DNA from: Prevotella sp.
GTDB taxonomy: Bacteria; Bacteroidota; Bacteroidia; Bacteroidales; Bacteroidaceae
DNA length: 36,364 nt
NCBI GenBank assembly: GCA_017509155.1
Contig: JAFWQE010000197.1
Span: forward strand, 1 to 36,364
Direction: 5' to 3'
Shown here: positions 15,474-21,884 of the stretch, piece after piece
Numbering within the stretch: the first letter of the stretch is position 1
Layout: the number at the start of each line of letters is the position of its first letter
Made by a program: the position numbers and the translations under genes
Notes under the pieces: generated by a model
What the model was told of the DNA's origin: nothing
The model's input: the letters and a program-made list of their open reading frames with translations, nothing else
Databases searched by the model: none

Positions 15474-17450
15474 ATGAAAAAGACCTTCCTCATCATGGCC
15501 GCCTTCCTGCTGTCGCTCACCGCGCTGGCCGACGACGGCTACAAGCTCTGGCTCGGCAACCAGAACCGGCCAGGTAGTCAACCCACCATCGAGGCCAATG
15601 CCACGTCGGCCACCATCGACATCGCCAAAAGTGAGCTCGCCAGCGGCTGGCGACTGGGCGCTGAGGTGAAACTTGTGCTCGACAAGACCCTGAAACTCGA
15701 CGAAGGCTACCGCATCGTCGCCAACCGCAAGGAGACGGGAAGCCTGGGAACCTATGCAGCCACCGTCTACGCCAGTTCCGATATCGGCCTGCTTTACGGC
15801 ACCTTCGAGCTGTTGCGATTGCAGAACACCGATGTCCTCCGCGCAAGCGGCATCGCTCCCAGTGCCGCAAGCGACGGCCAGAACTTCGACAAGACCGAGC
15901 GCCCGACCTTCTCTCTCCGTCTGCTCAACCACTGGGACAACCTCGACGGGAGCATCGAGCGCGGCTACGCTGGCAAGAGCATCTTCGAATGGTTCCATCT
16001 GGATGAGAAGCGCATTCGCGACTATGCACGCGCCAACGCCTCCATAGGTATCAACGGCTCCGTGCTGAACAACGTGAATGCCTCGCCAAAGATGCTGACC
16101 ACCGAGTACCTGAACGAGGTGAAGAAGATTGCCGACATCCTGCGCCCCTACGGCATCCGCGTGTTCCTGAGCATCAACTTTGCCACGCCGATGGCGCTGG
16201 GCGACACCAAGACCGCCGACCCGTTGAACAAGGACGTGGCGCAGTGGTGGAAGCGCAAGGCCAAGGAAATCTATCAGCTCATCCCCGACTTTGGCGGCTT
16301 CCTCGTGAAGGCCAACAGCGAGGGACAGCCCGGTCCCGGCGACTACAAGCGCTCGCATGCCGACGGCGCCAACATGCTTGCCGACGCGCTGAAGCCCTAC
16401 AACGGCATCGTCATGTGGCGCTGCTTCGTCTACGGAGCCAACCACAAGGGCGAGGACCGCGTCAAGCAGGCCGTGTCGGAGTTCAAGCCCCTCGACGGCA
16501 AGTTCCGCCCGAACGTCATCCTGCAGACCAAGAACGGACCGCTCGACTTCCAGCCGCGCGAGCCCTACAGTCCCATCTTCGACCAGATTCGCAAGACGCC
16601 CAACATGGCCGAGCTGCAGATTACCCAGGAGTATCTCGGACAGTCGCGCCACCTCGTCTACCTGGCTCCGATGTGGAAAGAGTTCTTCACCTTCGTGCCT
16701 CCCCACAACCTGCGCGGCATTGCCGGCGTGGCCAACATCGGAAAAGACCGCAACTGGTGCGGCCATCACTTCTCTCAGGCCAACTGGTATGCCTTTGGAC
16801 GCCTGGCCTGGAACCCAGAACTCTCGTCGGAAGACATCGCCCGCGAGTGGCTTCGTCAGACATTCGACGACGACCCACCCTTCATCAATGCCATGACCGC
16901 CGTGATGCTTGGCAGCCGTGAAGCCTGCGTCAACTACATGATGCCGCTGGGCCTCCACCACATCTTTGCCTTCGACGAGCACTACGGACCTGAGCCCGAT
17001 GGTTTTAAAAAGGAGTATCCGCTGGAGTGGTGCCCCGTGTACTATCATAAAGCCGACGAAAACGGCGTGGGCTTCGACCGCAGCAGCAAGGGCACCAACG
17101 CCGTAGGTCAGTACAACGAGCCTTACGCCTCGCTCTACGACAATATAGAGACCTGCCCCGAGCAGTATCTGCTTTGGTTCCACCATGTGCCCTGGAACTA
17201 CCGCATGAAGAGCGGGAACACGCTTTGGGAGGAGCTCTGCATGAAATACAACCTTGGCGTGGCCGAGGCGGAAAAGTATGTGCGCATCTGGGAAGTCCAG
17301 AAAAAAACGGTGCTGGCCATCGACAACGGCGACCCGCAGCGCTGGAACGAAGTCTACGAACGTCTGCTACACCAGCGGGACAACGCACACGAATGGCGCA
17401 ACGTCTGCCTGAAATACTTCCAGACGTTCAGCCACATGAACATCGAATAG
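15474..17450 (+). CDS. aguA: GH67 alpha-glucuronidase
   Basis: Enzyme of 658 residues releasing (methyl)glucuronic acid from the non-reducing terminal xylose of aldouronic acids, the products left by GH10 xylanases. A signal peptide covers about residues 1-20 (FLIMAAFLLSLTALA). Catalytic residues are visible with the spacing known from Cellvibrio japonicus GlcA67A: acid E283 in ANSEGQPGP, and the base pair D358 (DFQPREP) and E386 (ITQEYLG). WCGHHFSQANWYAFGRLAW is also family-typical. The open frame begins far upstream inside the regulator gene, but signal peptide and leader AAATAAAAGAAAT place the start at 15474. It follows the regulator by 68 bp and is probably co-transcribed. The 88-bp tandem array begins 71 bp past its stop. 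Confidence 0.95.
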   Translation: MKKTFLIMAAFLLSLTALADDGYKLWLGNQNRPGSQPTIEANATSATIDIAKSELASGWRLGAEVKLVLDKTLKLDEGYRIVANRKETGSLGTYAATVYASSDIGLLYGTFELLRLQNTDVLRASGIAPSAASDGQNFDKTERPTFSLRLLNHWDNLDGSIERGYAGKSIFEWFHLDEKRIRDYARANASIGINGSVLNNVNASPKMLTTEYLNEVKKIADILRPYGIRVFLSINFATPMALGDTKTADPLNKDVAQWWKRKAKEIYQLIPDFGGFLVKANSEGQPGPGDYKRSHADGANMLADALKPYNGIVMWRCFVYGANHKGEDRVKQAVSEFKPLDGKFRPNVILQTKNGPLDFQPREPYSPIFDQIRKTPNMAELQITQEYLGQSRHLVYLAPMWKEFFTFVPPHNLRGIAGVANIGKDRNWCGHHFSQANWYAFGRLAWNPELSSEDIAREWLRQTFDDDPPFINAMTAVMLGSREACVNYMMPLGLHHIFAFDEHYGPEPDGFKKEYPLEWCPVYYHKADENGVGFDRSSKGTNAVGQYNEPYASLYDNIETCPEQYLLWFHHVPWNYRMKSGNTLWEELCMKYNLGVAEAEKYVRIWEVQKKTVLAIDNGDPQRWNEVYERLLHQRDNAHEWRNVCLKYFQTFSHMNIE

Positions 17451-17521
17451 GTTTCTCACAACGAATGAGCCTTTTCGACAACGAAATTGATTATTTTTGA
17501 CAACGAATTTGAATTTTTTTA

Positions 17522-18130
17522 GACAACGAATTTGACGAATGACACGAATCATGGGCTTTAACGCGCTCAGCGAAATCCGTTTAATCGGTGAGATCCGTGT
17601 TCGGTTTTCGACAACGAATTTGACGAATGACACGAATCATGGGTTTTAACGAGCTCAGCGAGATCCGTTTAATCGGTGAGATCCGTGTTCGGTTTTAGAC
17701 AACGAATTTGACGAATGACACGAATCTTGGGTTTTAACGCGCTCAGCGAAATCCGTTTAATCGGTGAGATCCGTGTTCGGTTTTAGACAACGAATTTGAC
17801 GAATGACACGAATCATGGGCTTTAACGCGCTCAGCGAAATCCGTTTAATCGGTGAGATCCGTGTTCGGTTTTAGACAACGAATTTGTCGAATGACACGAA
17901 TCTTGGGTTTTAACGCGCTCAGCGAAATCCGTTTAATCGGTGAGATCCGTGTTCGGTTTTAGACAACGAATTTGTCGAATGACACGAATCATGGGCTTTA
18001 ACGCGCTCAGCGAAATCCGTTTAATCGGTGAGATCCGTGTTCGGTTTTCGACAACGAATTTGACGAATGACACGAATCACGGGCTTTAACGAGCTCAGCG
18101 AAATCCGTTTAATCGGTGAGATCCGTGTTC
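17522..18130. repeat. Tandem array of seven 88-bp units
   Basis: Units start at 17522, 17610, 17698, 17786, 17874, 17962 and 18050, each exactly 88 bp except the last, which breaks off at about 18130. Each begins GACAACGAATTTG and contains CGAAT three times about 10 bp apart, then AATCCGTTTAATCGGTGAG and ATCCGTGTTCGG. Units differ at a handful of positions (ATCATGGGC/ATCTTGGGT, CGCGCTC/CGAGCTC, TTGACG/TTGTCG). Three shorter forward copies of ACAACGAA precede the array (17459-17521). The whole stretch 17451-18335 is non-coding as far as I can see and separates two convergent genes. Confidence 0.92.
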
Positions 18131-18161
18131 AAAAACAAATTCCGCGGACTTCATATCTATA

Positions 18162-18239
18162 ACAACGAATTTGACGAATCATACGAATCTTTGGCTTTTA
18201 TAGCTCAGAGAATTTCGTAAGATTCGTCAAATTCGTTGT
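18162..18239. repeat. Perfect 19-nt inverted repeat at the right edge of the 88-bp array
   Basis: The arms ACAACGAATTTGACGAATC (18162-18180) and its exact reverse complement (18221-18239) flank a 40-nt loop. The left arm is the beginning of an 88-bp unit; the right arm is the same word inverted. An overlapping second register pairs ACGAATCTT (18183-18191) with AAGATTCGT (18219-18227). Further inverted CGTTGTC words follow to about 18305, so the forward-facing array is closed by reverse-facing motifs. Confidence 0.85.
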
Positions 18240-18335
18240 CGAAAAAGTTCAATTTCGTTGTCGAAAAACAAACCCGTTGTCAGAAGAGACACAATTCCGT
18301 TGTCGTGAAGACACGACTTCGTGTACATTCGCTGT

Positions 18336-18893
18336 TTATCTCATGGCGAAGTATTGGCCGTTGGTGGCAGCCATGCGCACCTGATAGAGTCCGGCCTCGT
18401 TGGGCTTCACAGTGATGTTCTGTCCGTCCAGGGCCAGTGTGGTGATGGTGCCGTCGCCGTTGAAGCGGAACAGCTCGATGGTCTTTCCGTTCTGCTGCAG
18501 CGACCAGGTGTCGGTGCTGGCGTCGTGCAGGAAGTAGCTTACCTCACCGGTGGGAGCGGTCAGCTCGTAGCCGTTCTTCAGCATCTTCACGGCATAGTAG
18601 CGGCCGTCGGTGCCCAGCACCTTCTGCGTCTTGCCCGCATTAGAGGCCATGGGGTTGTCGCCTGTCCAGAACTCGATGGTGTTCAGCACAAGTGCGTCGA
18701 CAAAAGACGTCACCGGCACGGCGATGCTGCCCAGGATGATGCCCACAATACCGTTCACAAACTTGTTGCCAGTCATGTTCATCTGCCAGTCGCAGTACTT
18801 GTTCATCAGGCTGTAGGAGCCAACGATGCACGAATGAAAGGCCATGCTGCCCATGAGCAGCAGTGCCATTACTTTCACATTCAGTTTTTTCAT
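18336..18893 (-). CDS. DUF3332-like putative lipoprotein
   Basis: Protein of 185 residues of unknown function. An N-terminal signal (VMALLLMGSMAFHSC) ends in a lipobox-like sequence with C22, suggesting a lipoprotein. A hydrophobic stretch FVNGIVGIILGSIAVPVTSFVDALVL lies at about 45-70. The pattern Y..MNKYCDW...GNKFVN followed by DALVLNTIEFWTGDNP recalls DUF3332 proteins of Bacteroidota. The C-terminal 90 residues are predicted beta-rich (YYAVKMLKNGYELTAPTGEV, TITTLALDGQNITVK). It is convergent with GH67 and upstream of a dispersed repeat, with no co-transcribed partner. No link to xylan use is visible. DUF assignment is from memory. Confidence 0.75.
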   Translation of the reverse strand: MKKLNVKVMALLLMGSMAFHSCIVGSYSLMNKYCDWQMNMTGNKFVNGIVGIILGSIAVPVTSFVDALVLNTIEFWTGDNPMASNAGKTQKVLGTDGRYYAVKMLKNGYELTAPTGEVSYFLHDASTDTWSLQQNGKTIELFRFNGDGTITTLALDGQNITVKPNEAGLYQVRMAATNGQYFAMR

Positions 18894-18929
18894 AATTCTT
18901 TCGTTTTAAAGGTTTGAAAAACAATGCTG

Positions 18930-18937
18930 CAAATTTA
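18930..18937 (-). promoter_or_regulatory. Candidate -7 element of the DUF3332-like gene
   Basis: TAAATTTG on the minus strand fits TAnnTTTG and lies about 37 bp upstream of the ATG at 18893. No TTG is seen at the expected -33 spacing, so this rests on the -7 box and its position. Confidence 0.35.
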
Positions 18938-19180
18938 CAAAAATAAGGTCAACAATTTTCTTTATTATATTCTTTTAACGATTCGTCCGCTTTTTTTTAA
19001 CATGGCGAATCAAAAACTCTGCAATGCTAGGCGTTGTCCAGTGAAAAAAACCACTTTCCCCCTTTTTTGCAAACCTCTGATTATCAATCAGATGTGCTTT
19101 TGTTGTCGTATCAAGGTCATCAAAAACGCCCATTTTGTTCTGTTTTTTGAAGTTCCTCAAGCTCTGGAGTGACAACCTGT

Positions 19181-19485
19181 TAGGCCAAGACTGCCGGAAA
19201 TAAACGGCGAAAACGACGGATGGAAGCAGCAAAAGCGCCGTTTTCAAGAAACGAATCCAATGGAATTGTTGAACGAATCCATTGGAATCGTTGAACAAAA
19301 TCAATGGAATCGTTGGACGAATCCAATGGATTCGTTTACAAAAACCGGCGGTTTTGCTTGCTGAAACTGGCAGACTGACGACTCAAAGACAGCGGAAAAC
19401 ACGGGAAAAGGCTTTGGCATGCCTGCGGCGCTTCGCGAATATGCATGAATCGACATGTAGCTGAGTCCACTTTAAAAGTCCTTTC
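19181..19485. repeat. Dispersed intergenic repeat, copy B (about 305 bp)
   Basis: This block matches 29232-29537 nearly end to end. It starts AGGCCAAGACTGCCGGAAA, passes through GGCGAAAACGACGGATGGAAG, then four 22-bp units at 19254-19275, 19276-19297, 19298-19319 and 19320-19341. It continues with GGCGGTTTTGCTTGCTGAAA and ends with GAGTCCACTTTAAA..GTCCTTTC. It lies just upstream of the GH35-like gene promoter. I see no terminal inverted repeats, no transposase and no gene elsewhere in 18894-19588. Confidence 0.85.
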
Positions 19486-19540
19486 AAGCCTCCGACTCTT
19501 AAGTTTTCCGCCCTGCAAATGAGTTTTTTCAACTATCCTT

Positions 19541-19570
19541 TTGCCGTTTTCGAGAAGTTGGCTATCTTTG
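19541..19570 (+). promoter_or_regulatory. Promoter of the GH35-like gene
   Basis: TTG at 19541-19543, 19 bp, then TATCTTTG at 19563-19570: a close match to the Bacteroidota promoter consensus. Expected start near 19576 leaves a very short leader before the ATG at 19589. Unlike the GH115 and susC promoters it has no GAAACA word nearby. Confidence 0.65.
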
Positions 19571-19588
19571 CAATAAAAATCGGAAGAC

Positions 19589-21217
19589 ATGAAACAGAAA
19601 GTGCTCATTTTGCTCATGCTCTGGTGCACCGCCATGAGCGCCGTGGCCCAGGACCGCCTTTCACAGCTCTATGTGCTGGGCGGCGAGCTGTCCAACTCGG
19701 CTGCCACCAGCGTGGAAGACATCGACGAGGTGATGCCGCGAATGGCGCAGCTGGGACTCAACACCGTGCTCGTGCCCGCCTACTGGGAACTGATTGAGCC
19801 CGAGGAGGGAACGTTCGACTTCACGCTCGTCGACCGTGTCATCGACCGCGCCCGCGAGAACCGCCTGCAGGTGGTGTTGCTGTGGTTCGGCGCGTGGAAG
19901 AACTCGATGAGCTGCTATGCGCCGGCGTGGTTCAAGACCAATGTGAAACGCTTCCCGCGCGCCGTCACCCGTCAGGGTAAGCCGCTGGAGATTGCCAGTT
20001 GTTTCAGCGACGAGGTGCTGCAGGCCGACTGCCGCGCCTTCACCCGGCTGATGGAGCATCTGGCCGCGAAAGACAAGGCTATCGGCACCGTGAGCATGTT
20101 GCAGATAGAGAACGAGATAGGTATGCTCGAGGATGCCCGCGACCATTCGCCGCTGGCCGAGAAGGCATGGAGCCAGACTGTACCCGACAAGCTGCTCAAG
20201 GCGCTGGGGAAGAAACAGCGCGGCACATGGGCGCAGGTGCTGGGCGCCGGCGATGAGGCCGACGAGGTGTTCATGGCCTGGCACTACGCCCTCTATGTGG
20301 AACAGCTCGCCCAGGTGGCCCGGCGCGTCTACGACATGCCGCTGTTTGTGAACGCTGCTATGAATTCGCGCGGTCGCAAGCCCGGCGAATATCCATCGGC
20401 AGGACCGCTCGCCCATCTCGCAAAGGTGTGGAAGACGGCTGCGCCGAGCGTCGACCTGCTGGCCCCCGACATCTACGACACCGGCTTCAAGCAGTGGGCC
20501 GCACAATATGACATGGCCGACAACCGCCTCTTCATTCCCGAAAGCCGATGCTGCGAGAACAGCGGCGTGCGCGCCCTTTATGTCTTCGGCGAGCACCGTG
20601 CACTGGGCTTTTCGCCCTTCGCCATCGACCAGGCGCCCGCCTCAGAGACCCATCATGTCTCGCAGGCCTACCAGCTGCTCCGTCAGCTTCGTCCGGTCCT
20701 GCGTTCCAGTAAACACCCATCCTGGGGCCTCCTTTTCGACCAGCAGGACCGCGAGCGCATCATCAGCGACGGCGACCTGCAGCTCATCTGTCGGCATAAC
20801 TTCACGCTGCCCTGGGACCCGCGTGCCACCGACGGCACGACATGGCCCGAAGGCGGCGCCACCATTGTCAGGCTTGCGCCGATGGAATACCTCATTGCCG
20901 GCAACGGCGTGGTGGTGGAATTCAAGACCAAGACCGAATACGAGCAGGAACAAAGAAGACAACTGGGAGAGGATGGCTTTGTGCTGGCCGACGGCTCACA
21001 GCAGGCATCGGAGGCGCAGGAAAAGACCGAAACACCGAGAAAGACATTCCGCGGCAAGCGATGCGGCATCGTCAGCGTAGACCAGGTGAGCATCGACGAG
21101 CAGGGACAGCTGCACTACATCCGTCGCGACAATGGCGATCAGGACCATCAGGGCCGCCATGCCCGCATCGGCGTGGGAGAATACAAGATTCTGCACGTCA
21201 GGCTTTATCAGTATTGA
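19589..21217 (+). CDS. GH35-like glycosidase (beta-galactosidase-type, DUF5597 family)
   Basis: Secreted enzyme of 542 residues. A signal peptide covers 1-20 (VLILLMLWCTAMSAVA). The barrel shows clan GH-A features: an NTVLVPAYWELIEPEEG strand, the acid/base E176 in QIENEIG and the probable nucleophile E318 in FIPESR. The C-terminal portion (about 400-542) is beta-rich and resembles the DUF5597 domain attached to GH35-like proteins in Bacteroidota. Family activity is beta-galactosidase; exact substrate is unknown, and beta-linked decorations of xylan are a possibility from context only. It has its own promoter. About 670 bp of repeats and regulatory DNA separate it from susC, so it is probably a separate transcript. 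Confidence 0.8.
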   Translation: MKQKVLILLMLWCTAMSAVAQDRLSQLYVLGGELSNSAATSVEDIDEVMPRMAQLGLNTVLVPAYWELIEPEEGTFDFTLVDRVIDRARENRLQVVLLWFGAWKNSMSCYAPAWFKTNVKRFPRAVTRQGKPLEIASCFSDEVLQADCRAFTRLMEHLAAKDKAIGTVSMLQIENEIGMLEDARDHSPLAEKAWSQTVPDKLLKALGKKQRGTWAQVLGAGDEADEVFMAWHYALYVEQLAQVARRVYDMPLFVNAAMNSRGRKPGEYPSAGPLAHLAKVWKTAAPSVDLLAPDIYDTGFKQWAAQYDMADNRLFIPESRCCENSGVRALYVFGEHRALGFSPFAIDQAPASETHHVSQAYQLLRQLRPVLRSSKHPSWGLLFDQQDRERIISDGDLQLICRHNFTLPWDPRATDGTTWPEGGATIVRLAPMEYLIAGNGVVVEFKTKTEYEQEQRRQLGEDGFVLADGSQQASEAQEKTETPRKTFRGKRCGIVSVDQVSIDEQGQLHYIRRDNGDQDHQGRHARIGVGEYKILHVRLYQY

Positions 21218-21226
21218 TTGTTAATA

Positions 21227-21346
21227 AGGAGTTGCAGGAGTTCAGGAGTTCAGGAGTTACAGACAATAGTTTTAGCGCGAGTCTTTAAATGCAGCTAATT
21301 AAAGTATCGTCTGTAACTCCTGAACTCCTGAACTCCTGTAACTCCT
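21227..21346. repeat. 38-nt inverted repeat of AGGAGTTC words
   Basis: Arms at 21227-21264 and 21309-21346 are reverse complements with one mismatch in 38; the loop is 44 nt. Each arm is itself a tandem of the 9-bp word AGGAGTTCA. More AACTCCTG words follow to about 21395. It begins 10 bp after the GH35-like stop codon. On RNA it would form a very stable hairpin and may protect the 3' end or stop transcription, though no T-tract follows. Confidence 0.85.
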
Positions 21347-21402
21347 AAAGAGAAACTCCTGAACTCCTGTAACTCCTCAAAAGATACTCCTAAAACCATC
21401 AT

Positions 21403-21446
21403 AAAAAAAGAAGCAGGGCCGCGTCATCCCGACGCCCCTGCTTCTT
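21403..21446 (-). terminator. Intrinsic terminator on the minus strand upstream of susC
   Basis: An 11-bp perfect stem (AAGAAGCAGGG, 21408-21418, with 21436-21446), a 2-nt bulge and a 5-bp inner stem GCGTC/GACGC with a 5-nt loop. On the minus strand it runs directly into seven T residues (21409-21403). The plus-strand exit (AGATCAATC) has no T-tract, so it works for leftward transcription, yet no leftward gene lies to its right before gpmI. Confidence 0.7.
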
Positions 21447-21542
21447 AGATCAATCACGCTAACAATCTATCATACTGCTAAAATAACTAATAATAAATTA
21501 ACGAAAAGGTATACTAACTGCTAAAAAATCTCTAATGTTTCA
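21403..21542 (-). ncRNA. Candidate PUL-associated small RNA upstream of susC
   Basis: A minus-strand promoter (21548-21579) and a strong minus-strand terminator (21403-21446) bound a stretch of about 140 nt with no open frame of note. The predicted RNA has an AU-rich 5' part containing TTTTAGCAGT twice (complements of 21474-21483 and 21517-21526), then the terminator hairpin. It is transcribed away from susC, about 340 nt upstream of its ATG. Small RNAs next to susC genes, for example DonS of Bacteroides fragilis, are known in Bacteroidota; this one does not overlap susC, so any effect would have to be in trans or by promoter interference. Confidence 0.4.
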
Positions 21543-21547
21543 CGATG

Positions 21548-21579
21548 CAAAATTAAAAAGAATAATGATACGCTCCAAA
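21548..21579 (-). promoter_or_regulatory. Promoter of the candidate small RNA
   Basis: On the minus strand TTTG at 21579-21576, 20 bp, then TAATTTTG at 21555-21548. Both elements and the spacing agree with the Bacteroidota consensus, better than for several protein genes in this window. Transcription would start near 21542 and run left into the terminator. Confidence 0.5.
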
Positions 21580-21732
21580 TCTTTTCTTTTGTTTTTTCGC
21601 GAATGAGACGTAGGCAAAACTGAATGATACAAATTAACATGCGTGTTTTTGAAAAAGGCTCAGTTATAGGCTTTTAAGCGATTTATGCAAAATAAATAGG
21701 AAAAAGCAGGTTTTTGTTCAAAGAGACAAAAA

Positions 21733-21787
21733 GAAACATGATGGAAACGAAAAGAAACATATCATCAAGTTCTTTTTCATACTTTTG
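21733..21787 (+). promoter_or_regulatory. susC promoter with phased GAAAC repeats
   Basis: TACTTTTG at 21780-21787 is a -7 match, with no recognisable -33 box, which suggests activation. GAAAC occurs at 21733, 21744 and 21754, spaced 11 and 10 bp, i.e. on one face of the helix. The last copy extends to GAAACATATCAT (21754-21765), which differs at one position from the word at the GH115 promoter (8749-8760). The predicted leader to the ATG is about 90 nt. The rest of 21218-21884 holds the inverted repeat and small RNA candidate. Confidence 0.5.
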
Positions 21788-21884
21788 CAACGTGAAACAG
21801 TCTTGCATCGCACGTGAGAACCTGCGAGCGGGTGGCGTTCGATGAAAAAGATTTTTATTACACCTATTTATAATAACTAACTTT

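Noticed and set aside
15288-17186. Long antisense frame (632 codons) opposite GH67
   Set aside because: It is a shadow of GC-rich codon usage; the plus-strand frame has all GH67 catalytic motifs and the antisense product matches no family I know. The same applies to frames opposite GH43, GH10, GH115 and gpmI.
17522-18130. CRISPR array
   Set aside because: The 88-bp units are contiguous and alike over their whole length; there are no unique spacers and no cas genes.
18975-19304. Small proteins with FNDS.GFVQQFHWI..LPSVVFAV (also near 29098-29377 and 1771-1977)
   Set aside because: The similarity between these frames follows from the 22-bp DNA repeats. Frame changes between units, no leader or conserved start is seen, and the downstream parts are unrelated.
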